Assembly: GCA_020444245.1 (NCBI GenBank) | Contig: JAHLLI010000018.1 | Location: 1 to 64,000 of the forward strand | Reading direction: 5' to 3' | DNA from: Actinomycetales bacterium | GTDB taxonomy: Bacteria > Actinomycetota > Actinomycetes > Actinomycetales > Cellulomonadaceae | Length of the DNA: 64,000 nt | In this document: in pieces, positions 7,690 through 16,836 of the stretch | Numbering within the stretch: position 1 is the first letter of the stretch | Layout: each line of letters starts with the position of its first letter | Notes under the pieces: generated by a model | What the model was told of the DNA's origin: nothing | The model's input: only the letters and a program-made list of their open reading frames with translations | Databases searched by the model: none | Made by a program: the position numbers and the translations under genes

Positions 7690-7971
7690 ATGACCGAGCA
7701 GCGAGCCGTCGCCAACGTCCTGCTCGACGCCCTCGTGGCGCTCGACCCCGACGACCACGCGTCCTCGGTCCGCGCTGTCCCGGTCGCCCTCGACCAGCTC
7801 AAGGACCTGGTCGGCGGCAACGAGGACCCGGCCATGTCAGTCGCGTTCGGCGCGATGACCCTGTCGCACGCGTGCATCCAGCTGGTCGCGTCAGTGCGGG
7901 GCGTGGACCGGATCGACGTGATCGCCGCGCTGCGGACCCTGTTCGACGAGGCGCAGTCCCCCGCCGCCTGA
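7690..7971 (+). CDS. small conserved-looking hypothetical protein
   Basis: 93 aa (MTEQRAVANVLLDALVALDPDD...), acidic and probably helical. There is no signal peptide and no membrane segment. I do not recognise the family. Support comes from codon-position GC bias, a -10 hexamer suitable for a leaderless transcript, and a clean fit between the upstream ECF region and the convergent ATPase gene. Confidence 0.6.
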   Translation: MTEQRAVANVLLDALVALDPDDHASSVRAVPVALDQLKDLVGGNEDPAMSVAFGAMTLSHACIQLVASVRGVDRIDVIAALRTLFDEAQSPAA

Positions 7972-7983
7972 CCGGCAGCCCCC

Positions 7984-8030
7984 ACCGCGGCCGCGGGCTC
8001 GTCAGCCGACCACGGCCGCGGGCTCCTCAG
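7984..8030. repeat. two 22-bp direct repeats at a convergent gene junction
   Basis: ACC[G/A]CGGCCGCGGGCTC[G/C]TCAG occurs at 7984-8005 and 8009-8030. Each copy contains the palindrome-like CGGCCGCGG core. The second copy covers the stop codon of the ATPase at 8027. It may contribute to bidirectional termination. Confidence 0.5.
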
Positions 8031-10798
8031 TGCGAGGCCGCCCGGGACGGCGCCACCGCGTGCTCGACGTCCGCCCCGGGGCGCCCCGGCGTGCGCCGGC
8101 GGCGAACACACTTGTCGACCTCGACCACCAACCCGACCGCGAGCGCCAGGCCCAGCGACGCGAGCCACTGCCCGCCGCTGAGCGACTGGGTGGTCAGCCA
8201 CCGCTGCAGGAACCCCAGCTCGGTGGACAGCACCACGAGCAGCGCGGGGATGGCGAGGATCTTCAGCGCCGGCAGGATCGGCGGCGTGAGCCCGCTGCCC
8301 GGGTCACGCCGCATCACCAGACCGCTGAGCACCGTGCCGAGGCCGAACACCACGAACGTCATGGTCATCGACGCGCTCGCGACCTTCGGGCTGGGGTCGT
8401 CCGGCCCGAAGACCAGCGGCACCAGGCCGGCCAGGAACAGCGTCGCCCCGTAGAGCACCCACTGCCGCACCGCCCGTCCGTTGGCCAGCGGGACGGACGG
8501 GTCGCGCGGCGGGCGGTCCATGATCCCCGGGTCGACCTTGGCTGTGATGATCGCGATGACCGGGAAGATCGAGACGAAGAAGTTGAGGAACAGCACCTGG
8601 ATCGGCGTCATCGCGACCCCGGAGTTGATCTCGAAGATGCTCGCCGTCAGGAAGATCAGGACCAGTGAGAGCAGCTGGCTCATCTGGTAGCGGATGTAGG
8701 ACACGATCTTGTCGTAGATGGATCTTCCGAGCTCGACGGCGTGCACCAGGGTGCCGAAGTTGTCGTCGGTGAGGATCATCCGGGCGGCCTGCTTGGACAC
8801 CTCGCTGCCGCTGCCCATCGCGACGCCGATGTCGGCCTGCTTGAGCGCCGCCGCGTCGTTCACCGCGTCGCCGGTCATCGCGACGACCAGCCCGCTGTGC
8901 TGCATCACCTGCGCCAGGCGGAGCTTGTCCTCCGGGGTGACCCGGCCGAACACGTGCAGGTCCGGCAGCCGCTGCTCGAGACGCGCGTCGGACATCGCCT
9001 GGAGCTCGGCGCCGGAGATCGCGCCCGGGCCAAGACCCAGCTCCTCGCCGATCGCCCTGGCGGTGACCGCGTGGTCGCCGGTGATCATCCGGACGTCGAT
9101 CCCGGCGCCCAGCGCGGTCCGGACCGCCGCCTTGGCCTCGGGGCGCAACGGGTCGATGATCCCGACCATCGCGACGAACGTCAGGTCCTGCGTGAGCGCC
9201 ATCGGGTCGGTGGCCATGGTCGCGACGTCGGCGTCGTCGAGCAGCCGGGCGGCGAAGGCCAGCACCCGCAGGCCCTTCTCGCCCATCCGCGCGTTGGCGG
9301 CCTCGACCGCGGTGCGGGCCTCGGCCCGCATCCGGGTCGGCTCGCGCACCAGACCCGTGGACCCGCAGCGCCCGAGCACGACGTCCGGGGCGCCCTTGAC
9401 CAGCTCGATCGTGCGCTCCACCCCGTCCACCTCGACCTCGTGGAAGGTCGCCATGAACTTGTAGTCCGAGTCGAACGGCACCTCGGCCAGTCGCGGGTAG
9501 GCCCGCCGGGTCTCCTCGGCGTCCACACCCAGCTTCCCGGCGAGCACGACGAGCGCCGCCTCGGTCGGGTCGCCGACCACCGACAGGTCGTGGCCCACCG
9601 TCGCGTCGCTGGCCAGCACCAGGCCGAGCGCGAGCTGGGTGAAGTCGGGCACCCCGACCCCGGCGACGGACCGGATCGTGCCGGTCATCTTGTAGCCCTC
9701 GCCGTCGACCGTGTACCAGTGGTCGGCCGCGTAGAGCGTCGAGACCATCATCTCGTTGAGGGTCAGGGTGCCGGTCTTGTCGGTGTTGATCGCGCTGGTC
9801 GCGCCCAGGGTCTCCACGTCCGTGAGGTTCTTCACGACGGCCTTGGCGTCGGCCAGCTCGCGCGCCCCGAACGAGAGCATGCCGGTGACGAACGTCGGCA
9901 GGCCGGTGGGGATCGCGGAGATCGCCATCGCGACGCCGAGCAGCAGCACGTCCGCGCCGTTCATGCCGCGCAGCAGGCCCATCACCACGATCACCGCGAC
10001 CGCGCCCCAGGCGATCGTGCCGAGCAGCCTGGTCAGCGAGTCGAGCTCGCGCTGGAGCGGCGAGCGGGTCCGCGACACCGAGGACAGCATCGTGGCGATC
10101 TGGCCCATCTGGGTGCTCATCCCGGTGCCCGTGACGACCATCGTGGCCGTGCCGCGGGTCACCGAGGTGTTCTGGAAGAGCATGTTGGTGCGGTCGCCCA
10201 GCGTGACCTCGCCGGCCAGCGTGCCGGGGTCCTTGGCCACCGGGGCGCTCTCGCCGGTGAGCGCCGCCTCCTGCACCTCGAGCGTGGCCGATCGGACCAG
10301 GCGGCCGTCGGCGGGCACCAGGTCCCCGGCCTCGACCATCACCACGTCGCCGGGCACCACGTCGACCGCGGCCAGCTGGAGCAGGCCGCCGTCGCGCCGT
10401 ACGCGCGTCTGCGGCACCTGCATCGTGGCCAGCGCGTCGACGCTCGCCCGGGCGGCCAGCTCCTGGCGCGTGCCGAGCACCACGTTGAGCACCACGAGCA
10501 GCGCGACCAGCACCCCGGTCGAGGTCTGCGCGATGAGGAAGCTGACGACGGCCACCGCGAGCAGCATGAGCTGCATCGGGTCGCGGAGCTGCCCGAGCAC
10601 CACCGACCAGACCGACGGCGGCGGCTCGGCGGAGATCGTGTTCGGGCCGTACTCGGCGAGCCGGGCCTGGGCCTCCTCGCCGGTCAGCCCCTGCTCCGGG
10701 TCGACGCCCATCGCGGCGGCGACCTCGGCCGCGCCGGTCAGGTGCGGGTCCGCGATCGACGGCAGTCGGGGATCGGCAGGTGCGTGGGTCTCGCTCAT
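8027..10798 (-). CDS. cation-translocating P-type ATPase (atypical P2-like)
   Basis: 923 aa. It has an N-terminal cation-ATPase domain, the TGES actuator loop, the phosphorylation motif DKTGTLT (Asp about 340), and a hinge reading TGDAVNDAAALK instead of the usual TGDGVNDAPALK. The transmembrane region after the hinge has FLNFFVSIFPVIAII where Ca2+ pumps have WVNLLTD. The ion is therefore uncertain and may not be calcium. It lies 45 bp downstream of a second P-type ATPase on the same strand. The hinge variant may be a subfamily trait rather than a defect, since all other catalytic motifs are intact. Confidence 0.85.
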   Translation of the reverse strand: MSETHAPADPRLPSIADPHLTGAAEVAAAMGVDPEQGLTGEEAQARLAEYGPNTISAEPPPSVWSVVLGQLRDPMQLMLLAVAVVSFLIAQTSTGVLVALLVVLNVVLGTRQELAARASVDALATMQVPQTRVRRDGGLLQLAAVDVVPGDVVMVEAGDLVPADGRLVRSATLEVQEAALTGESAPVAKDPGTLAGEVTLGDRTNMLFQNTSVTRGTATMVVTGTGMSTQMGQIATMLSSVSRTRSPLQRELDSLTRLLGTIAWGAVAVIVVMGLLRGMNGADVLLLGVAMAISAIPTGLPTFVTGMLSFGARELADAKAVVKNLTDVETLGATSAINTDKTGTLTLNEMMVSTLYAADHWYTVDGEGYKMTGTIRSVAGVGVPDFTQLALGLVLASDATVGHDLSVVGDPTEAALVVLAGKLGVDAEETRRAYPRLAEVPFDSDYKFMATFHEVEVDGVERTIELVKGAPDVVLGRCGSTGLVREPTRMRAEARTAVEAANARMGEKGLRVLAFAARLLDDADVATMATDPMALTQDLTFVAMVGIIDPLRPEAKAAVRTALGAGIDVRMITGDHAVTARAIGEELGLGPGAISGAELQAMSDARLEQRLPDLHVFGRVTPEDKLRLAQVMQHSGLVVAMTGDAVNDAAALKQADIGVAMGSGSEVSKQAARMILTDDNFGTLVHAVELGRSIYDKIVSYIRYQMSQLLSLVLIFLTASIFEINSGVAMTPIQVLFLNFFVSIFPVIAIITAKVDPGIMDRPPRDPSVPLANGRAVRQWVLYGATLFLAGLVPLVFGPDDPSPKVASASMTMTFVVFGLGTVLSGLVMRRDPGSGLTPPILPALKILAIPALLVVLSTELGFLQRWLTTQSLSGGQWLASLGLALAVGLVVEVDKCVRRRRTPGRPGADVEHAVAPSRAASH

Positions 10799-10843
10799 GG
10801 CGTCACTCCAGCGGTCGAGGGCCGGACACTGCCCGTCGTTCGA

Positions 10844-13729
10844 TCATGCCCCGCGGCGCACCGGTCTGGCGAGGCCCTTGCGCACCTCGGTGGCCACCAG
10901 CACCAGGCTCGCCAGCCCGAGGCACACCGCCCACTGCCCGGCGTCCAGCGCCGCGGTGCCGAACGCGCGCTGGAGCACCGGTACGTGCACCACGGCGACC
11001 TGGAGCAGCGCGGACAGCGCGATCGCGCCCCACAGCCACAGGTTCTGCCCCAGGCCGCGCAGGGCACTGACCGACTCCGAACGGGCCGCGAGGGCGTTGA
11101 ACAGCTGCGCGATCACCAGCACGGTGAACGCGGCGGTCCGCGCCGTCGTGAGGTCGCCCGCACCCGACCCCGCACCGCTCGGGCCGCCCAGCATCCCGCC
11201 CGGCAGGTACAGGTCGAGGGCCGCGAGCGTGACCGCGGCAGTCACCACCCCGACCAGCAGCACGCCGCGCCACATCGCAGCGTCGATCACCCGCTGGTCC
11301 GGCCGGCGCGGCGGTCGGGCCATGAGGTCCTCCACCGGCCGGTCCACGCCCAGCGCGAGCGCGGGGGCGGTGTCGGTGAGCAGGTTGACCCACAGGATCT
11401 GGGTGGCCAGCAGGGGTGCGACCACGTGCTCACCGTGCCCCGCCAGGCCCAGCGCCCCCGCCGCGAGCACCCCGAGCAGGACGGTCAGGACCTCGCCCAT
11501 GTTCGAGGAGAGCAGGTACCGCAGGAACGCGCGGATGTTGGTGACGATCACCCGGCCCTCGCGGACCGCCGCGACGATCGTGGCCATGTCGTCGTCGGCG
11601 AGCACCATGTCCGCGGCCCGGCGCGACACCTCGGTGCCGGTCACGCCCATCGCGACGCCGATGTCCGCCGCGCGCAGGGCGGGGGCGTCGTTGACCCCGT
11701 CGCCGGTCATCGCGACCACGTCGCCGCGCGCCTGGAGCGCCTCGACGATCCGGAGCTTGTGCTCCGGGCTGACCCGGGCCACCACCCGGGAACGGTCGAG
11801 CGCCTCGCGCAACGCGTCGTCGTCCAGGCGGTCCAGGTCCCTGCCCGGCAGCACGCCGGTGCCGCCGATCCCCACGTCGTCGGCGATCCGCCGTGCGGTG
11901 TCCGGGTGGTCGCCGGTGATCATCACGACGCCGACGCCGGCGCGGTGGGCCTCGGCGACGGCCGGCGCGGCCTGCGGCCGGGGCGGGTCCATCATGCCGA
12001 CGACGCCGGCCAGCGTGAGGTCGTGCTCGAGAGCGGCGACCGCGTCCGGGTCGACGTCGCGGCCGTCCTGCGGGCGGTCGTCGTCCGGCACGGCCACGGG
12101 CGGGTCCGGGCGCACGGCGACGGCCAGCGTGCGCAGCGCCCCGCCGGTCATCCCCGCCAGCTCCGTGCGGAACCGCTCGCGCGTCGCATCGTCCAGCGGC
12201 ACCCGCCCGGCGCCGACCGCGACCGTGGTGCACCGCTCGAGCAGGACGTCCGGTGCCCCCTTGACCACCAGGGTGCGTGTGCCGGTGCCCATGGCCGTCC
12301 CTTCCGCGACCAGGACGCTCATCCGCTTGCGCTCGGAGCTGAACGGCGCGGCGCCCACCCGGCGGCGTTCCGGCGGTGCGACGCCGGTGGCATCACCGGC
12401 GTCAGGTGGGCCGCCGGCGGGGGCGAGCTTGCCGGCCGCGGCGACCAGCGCCGCCTCGGTGGGATCGCCCACCGCCACCCAGCGGCCGTCCTCCTCGCGC
12501 ACGGTCGCGTCGGACGCGAGCGCCCCGCCGTCGAGGGTCAGGGCGACCTCCCGGGCCAGGTCGTCCGCCGGGTCCAGCGGCGCACCGCCGGAGGTGATCG
12601 CGCCGAGCGGTGCGTAGCCGTCCCCGTCGAGGTCCACCACGCCGGACGCGGTCACCAGCCGCCGCACGGTCATGGTCGCCGACGTCAGGGTCCCGGTCTT
12701 GTCGGTGCAGATCACCGACGCCGAGCCGAGCGTCTCCACCGACGACAGCCGGGTCACGACGGCGTTGCGCCGCGCCATCCGCTGCACGCCGAGCGCGAGC
12801 ACCACCGACAGCACGGCCGGCAGCCCCTCGGGCACCGCGGCGACCGCGAGCGAGACGCCCAGCAGCAGCACCGCCACCGCGTCGGACGCGGTGCGCAGCG
12901 GCGAGGTGAGCGCGACGGTCACCACGACCACCACGGCGATCACCGCGACCGCGACCCCCAGGTTGCGGCCCACCCTGGACATCTCGCGCTGCAGCGGGGT
13001 CGGGTCGGCCGGGGTGCTCTCGAGCAGCTCGGCGATCCGTCCGGTCTCGGTGTCGGCGCCGGTGGCCACCACCACGGCGCGCCCGGTACCGCGCACCACC
13101 TCGGTGCTCGCCAGGAGCATCGAGGTGCGGTCGGCGAGCACGGTGTCCCCGGGGACGGCGGCCGGGTCCTTGTCCACCGACGTGGACTCGCCGGTGAGCG
13201 AGGCCTCGCCCACCGCGAGCGCGGCACAGGCGGTCAGCCGCGCGTCGGCCGCCACCGTGTCGCCCTCGGCCAGCAGCAGCACGTCGCCGACCACGACCTC
13301 GCGCGCCGGGACCTGCCTCTGCTCGCCGTCGCGCACCACGGTCGCCGACGCGGCGCTCATCCGGGCCAGCGCCGCGACGGCGCCCTCGGCGCGGCGCTCC
13401 TGGACCAGGCCCAGCACCGCGTTGGCCACCACGATCGCGGCGATCACCACCGCGTCGACCGGCACGCCGGCCGCACCCTCCGCGACCCAGACCACGAGCG
13501 ACACCCCGACGGCGACCAGCAGCAGGATCACCAGCGGGTCGGCGAGCTCGCCCAGGAACCGTCGCCACGCCGGCGTCGGGACCTGCGGCTCGAGCTCGTT
13601 GGGCCCGTCGCGGGTCAGCCGGGCGGCGGCGTCGGCCGCGGTCAGCCCGCGCGGCCCCGTGCCGCACAGCCGGGCCACCTCGTCGGCGGAGAGCGCCCAG
13701 GGCTCCGCCGTCCCCGGGACGGTGGCCAC
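10844..13729 (-). CDS. cation-translocating P-type ATPase (Ca2+-ATPase-like)
   Basis: 961 aa, a full-length P2-type pump. TGES actuator motif, CTDKTGTLTS (Asp about 343), KGAPD nucleotide-binding motif, TGDGVNDAPAL hinge and M6 motif WVNLLTDTAPALALG are all intact. The M6 NxxTD pattern is typical of Ca2+ (PMCA/SERCA-like) pumps, so cation export, probably Ca2+, is a reasonable inference. It is probably co-transcribed with the downstream ATPase at 8027. The 5' end faces the MFS gene at 13821, sharing a 91-bp divergent intergenic region. Confidence 0.9.
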   Translation of the reverse strand: MATVPGTAEPWALSADEVARLCGTGPRGLTAADAAARLTRDGPNELEPQVPTPAWRRFLGELADPLVILLLVAVGVSLVVWVAEGAAGVPVDAVVIAAIVVANAVLGLVQERRAEGAVAALARMSAASATVVRDGEQRQVPAREVVVGDVLLLAEGDTVAADARLTACAALAVGEASLTGESTSVDKDPAAVPGDTVLADRTSMLLASTEVVRGTGRAVVVATGADTETGRIAELLESTPADPTPLQREMSRVGRNLGVAVAVIAVVVVVTVALTSPLRTASDAVAVLLLGVSLAVAAVPEGLPAVLSVVLALGVQRMARRNAVVTRLSSVETLGSASVICTDKTGTLTSATMTVRRLVTASGVVDLDGDGYAPLGAITSGGAPLDPADDLAREVALTLDGGALASDATVREEDGRWVAVGDPTEAALVAAAGKLAPAGGPPDAGDATGVAPPERRRVGAAPFSSERKRMSVLVAEGTAMGTGTRTLVVKGAPDVLLERCTTVAVGAGRVPLDDATRERFRTELAGMTGGALRTLAVAVRPDPPVAVPDDDRPQDGRDVDPDAVAALEHDLTLAGVVGMMDPPRPQAAPAVAEAHRAGVGVVMITGDHPDTARRIADDVGIGGTGVLPGRDLDRLDDDALREALDRSRVVARVSPEHKLRIVEALQARGDVVAMTGDGVNDAPALRAADIGVAMGVTGTEVSRRAADMVLADDDMATIVAAVREGRVIVTNIRAFLRYLLSSNMGEVLTVLLGVLAAGALGLAGHGEHVVAPLLATQILWVNLLTDTAPALALGVDRPVEDLMARPPRRPDQRVIDAAMWRGVLLVGVVTAAVTLAALDLYLPGGMLGGPSGAGSGAGDLTTARTAAFTVLVIAQLFNALAARSESVSALRGLGQNLWLWGAIALSALLQVAVVHVPVLQRAFGTAALDAGQWAVCLGLASLVLVATEVRKGLARPVRRGA

Positions 13730-13796
13730 GCCTCCATCCTGACCTGCGGTGGGGCGCCGCGTCAGGTGTTCGGTCGGACGGGCGGCCCGGCTCGGC

Positions 13797-13802
13797 TAGC
13801 CT
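13797..13802 (+). promoter_or_regulatory. -10 element TAGCCT upstream of MFS gene
   Basis: TAGCCT sits about 18 nt before the GTG at 13821. GGTGAGG at 13809-13815 then provides the ribosome site. Confidence 0.4.
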
Positions 13803-13820
13803 GCCGCGGGTGAGGCCGAC

Positions 13821-15119
13821 GTGAGCGTCCTGTCCGACCTGAGGGTCGTCGCGGTGCATACCGGGTTCCGGCGTCTGCTCACCGTGCGCCTGGTGTCCCA
13901 GACCGGGGACGGGATGTTCCAGGCCGGCCTGGCCACCTTGTTCTTCTTCGCCCCCGAGCGGATGGCCACCGCGTCCGACGTCGCCGCGGCGTTCGCCGTG
14001 CTGCTGCTGCCGTTCACGGTGGTCGGCCCGTGGGCCGGGGTGCTGCTGGACCGGTGGCGCAGACGGCAGGTGCTGCTGGTCGGCAACGCGGTGCGGGTGG
14101 TGCTCACCGGGGTGCTGGCCGTGCTGATGGTCACCGTGGGCGTGGGCCCGGCGGTCTACGTGGTGGCGTTGACGACGCTGTCGGTCAACCGGTTCCTGCT
14201 CGCCGCGCTGTCCGCCGGCCTGCCGCGGGTGGTGCCACGCGAGCAGCTGATCATCGCCAACACCATCAGCCCCAACCTGGGCGCGGTGGCTGCCGTGGTC
14301 GGCGCGGGGCTGGGCTTCGTCGGCAGCGTCGTCGCACCCGACGGGCCCGCGCACGACGCCGTCGTGCTGACGGCGGCCGCGCTGGTGTTCGGGGTGGCCT
14401 CCGCGCTCGCCCTGCGCCTGGGACCCGACCAGCTGGGCCCCACGCACCTGGTGCGCGGCGGGCAGCTGTGGCGGGAGGTCCGCTCGATCGGGCGCGGGCT
14501 GGTCGACGGGGCGCGGCACCTCATCGAGCGGCGCACCCCCGCCTACGCGCTCGGCGTCATCGTGGTGCACCGGTTCGCGTACGGGGTCATGACGCTGGTC
14601 GGCATCCTCATGGCGCGCAACCTGCTCTCCGACCCGTCCGACGCGGCCGCGGGCCTGGCCACCTTCGGGGTCGTGGCCGGGGCCACCGCCGTCGGCTTCG
14701 CGGTGGGGGTGCTGGTCACACCGGTGGCCACCCAGTGGATCTCGCCGCAGGGCTGGATCGTGGTCACGCTCGGAGCCGGGATGGCCGGCCAGCTGGTGCT
14801 GGCGACCACCCCGGCGCTGTGGAGCGTGTGCGTCGCGGCCGGGGTGCTCGGGATGGCTGCCCAGGCGGGCAAGATCGCCGTGGACACGATCGTGCAGCGG
14901 GACACCGACGACGACTTCCGCGGCCGGGCGTTCGCCACCTACGACGTGCTCTACAACGCCGCCTTCGTGGGCGCGGCGGCACTGGGGGCGGCGGCGCTCC
15001 CGGACACCGGGTACTCACGGCCCACCTTCGCCGCGCTCGCGGTGCTCTACGCCGCGACGGGACTGGCGGTGAGATCGGGGTTCGCCAGGCGGCTGACACC
15101 CGGCACGGCCGCGGCCTAG
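13821..15119 (+). CDS. MFS transporter
   Basis: 432 aa, about 12 hydrophobic segments. SQTGDGMFQAGLATLFFF near the N-terminus and GVLLDRWRRRQVLL between TM2 and TM3 match the MFS loop 2-3 motif. A second DxxxRGRAFA-like stretch (DDDFRGRAFATYDVLYN) occurs in the C-terminal half. The substrate is unknown; it resembles MFS drug or metabolite exporters. The GTG at 13821 is preceded by GTGAGG. Its stop codon overlaps the -10 of the next gene. Confidence 0.85.
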   Translation: MSVLSDLRVVAVHTGFRRLLTVRLVSQTGDGMFQAGLATLFFFAPERMATASDVAAAFAVLLLPFTVVGPWAGVLLDRWRRRQVLLVGNAVRVVLTGVLAVLMVTVGVGPAVYVVALTTLSVNRFLLAALSAGLPRVVPREQLIIANTISPNLGAVAAVVGAGLGFVGSVVAPDGPAHDAVVLTAAALVFGVASALALRLGPDQLGPTHLVRGGQLWREVRSIGRGLVDGARHLIERRTPAYALGVIVVHRFAYGVMTLVGILMARNLLSDPSDAAAGLATFGVVAGATAVGFAVGVLVTPVATQWISPQGWIVVTLGAGMAGQLVLATTPALWSVCVAAGVLGMAAQAGKIAVDTIVQRDTDDDFRGRAFATYDVLYNAAFVGAAALGAAALPDTGYSRPTFAALAVLYAATGLAVRSGFARRLTPGTAAA

Positions 15120-15122
15120 AGT
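15117..15122 (+). promoter_or_regulatory. -10 element TAGAGT for the LOV phosphatase gene
   Basis: TAGAGT overlaps the TAG stop of the MFS gene and ends 7 nt before the GTG at 15130. This is consistent with a leaderless transcript. Confidence 0.45.
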
Positions 15123-15129
15123 GCGGCCC

Positions 15130-16836
15130 GTGCCCCCGAGCGGACCGACGGACGGGCCCGAGGTCGACGCCACGACCGACCTGGGCGACACCGGTCTGCT
15201 CGCCCGGGCGGCCACGGCGAGCGGGCTGTCGTTCACGATCTCCGACCCGCGCCTGCCGGACAACCCGCTGATCTGGGTCAACCCCGCGTTCGAGGACGTC
15301 ACCGGGTACCGCGCACAGGACGTCCTGGGCCGCAACTGCCGGTTCCTCCAAGGGCCGGCGACCGACCCCGCCGCCGCCGCCCGGATCAGCGCGGCGGTGC
15401 ACGAGGGCCGGACGGTCGCCGAGACGCTGCTGAACTACCGCAAGGACGGCACGCCCTTCTGGAACCAGGTGGTCATCAGCCCGGTGGTCGACGGCGAGGG
15501 CCAGATCACCCACTTCGTCGGCATCCAGGCCGACGTCACCGAGCGGGTGGCCACCGAGCAGGCTCGCGAGGAGGCCCTGCGGGTGGTCGCGGCGGACCGC
15601 GCGCGACTGGTCATGCTCGGGCGGGTCTCCGAGGGCCTGGCGCGCAGCCTCGACTACACCGCAGCGGTGTCCGGCCTGGCGGAGACGCTCGTCTCGGCGA
15701 TGGCCGACTGGGGGCTGGTCGCGATGTTCAACGAACGCGGCCGGGTCGAGCGGTTGCACGTGGCCGTCGCGGACCCGGCGCTGGCCCCGGTCGCCGAGCG
15801 CCTGGCACGGCTCGAGCCCACCTGGGTGTCCCGCGCGCCGATGGTCAGGGCAGCCTTGCGCCAGGACGCCGACCCGGTGCCCCGTCCCTACCCGATCGAC
15901 CTCGAGGAGCTGCCGGACCGGACCACCACCGAGCAGCTCGAGCTGCTCGAGCGGCTCGGCCTCGGGAAGGCGCTGGTGGTGCCGCTGCTGGCCAGGGAGC
16001 GCTCGCTCGGCGTGGTCGTGCTGGTCCGGCGACCCGGGCAGGAGTTCGACCCCGAGCACGTCGTGACGGCCGGGCACCTGTCGCACCGCGTCGGGCTCGG
16101 CCTGGAGAACGTCCGGCTGTACGAGCGCGAGCGCGCGGCCGCGCTGACCCTGCAACGGCGCCTGCTGCCCGCCGTGCCCGAGGTCGAGGGACTCGACATC
16201 GCGGCGACCTACCTACCCGCGCAGCACCCGGCCGAGGTCGGTGGCGACTGGTTCGACGTGCTCGAGCTGCCCGACGGCGCCACCGGCCTGGCGGTGGGCG
16301 ACGTGGTCGGCCACGACATGCGTGCGGCCGCATCGATGGGTCAGCTGCGCTCGGTGCTGCGCTCCTACGCCTGGAGCGGGGAACCCACGGGCCGGGTGGT
16401 CGAGCGGCTCGACGAGCTGGTGCGCGGCCTGGGCATGGCGGACGTCGCGACCTGCGTCTACCTGCGGCTGCGCGGCGGGCAGCTCGAGTACACCCGGGCC
16501 GGGCACCCGCCGCCCGTCCTGCGCCTCCCGGACGGCTCCGTGCGGGAGCTCGACGGTGGCCTGCGCACCCCGGTGGGGGTGGCGAGCCTGACCGGCGACA
16601 CCCCGCAGGCCACCGCGGAGCTGCCGATCGGCGGCGTGCTGGTCGCCTTCTCCGACGGCCTGGTGGACAGCCGCGAGCGCTCGCTGCGCGACGGGTTGCT
16701 CGCCCTGCGCACGACGCTCGCCGACGCCCCGGCCCGGGCGACGGCGGCCGAGATCCGTGACCATCTCATCGACGCCCTGCTGGGTGCCGAGCACGACGAC
16801 GACGTGTGCCTGCTGGTGGTCAGGCGCCTCGGGTAG
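15130..16836 (+). CDS. LOV-GAF-SpoIIE (PP2C) phosphatase, putative blue-light sensor
   Basis: 568 aa. Residues ~30-140 form a PAS/LOV domain with the photoactive-cysteine motif GRNCRFLQG (Cys70) and the flavin-contact strands LNYRKDGTPFWN and FVGIQADVT. About 165-330 is a GAF-like region. About 345-568 is a SpoIIE/RsbU-type PP2C phosphatase (EVGGDWFDV, VGDVVGHD, AFSDGLVDSR, DDDVCLLV). RsbU-like proteins dephosphorylate anti-sigma antagonists, so this is a candidate light-gated input to a partner-switching system. No RsbV or RsbW gene is nearby. GTG at 15130 is preferred over GTG at 15121 because of the -10 spacing. The 3' end overlaps the convergent cca gene by 17 nt. Confidence 0.9.
   Translation: MPPSGPTDGPEVDATTDLGDTGLLARAATASGLSFTISDPRLPDNPLIWVNPAFEDVTGYRAQDVLGRNCRFLQGPATDPAAAARISAAVHEGRTVAETLLNYRKDGTPFWNQVVISPVVDGEGQITHFVGIQADVTERVATEQAREEALRVVAADRARLVMLGRVSEGLARSLDYTAAVSGLAETLVSAMADWGLVAMFNERGRVERLHVAVADPALAPVAERLARLEPTWVSRAPMVRAALRQDADPVPRPYPIDLEELPDRTTTEQLELLERLGLGKALVVPLLARERSLGVVVLVRRPGQEFDPEHVVTAGHLSHRVGLGLENVRLYERERAAALTLQRRLLPAVPEVEGLDIAATYLPAQHPAEVGGDWFDVLELPDGATGLAVGDVVGHDMRAAASMGQLRSVLRSYAWSGEPTGRVVERLDELVRGLGMADVATCVYLRLRGGQLEYTRAGHPPPVLRLPDGSVRELDGGLRTPVGVASLTGDTPQATAELPIGGVLVAFSDGLVDSRERSLRDGLLALRTTLADAPARATAAEIRDHLIDALLGAEHDDDVCLLVVRRLG

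Noticed and set aside
8741..13813. 1690-codon open frame on the plus strand across both ATPase genes
   Set aside because: Antisense shadow. Arg/Ala/Gly/His-rich translation without domains; the opposite strand encodes two intact ATPases with all motifs.
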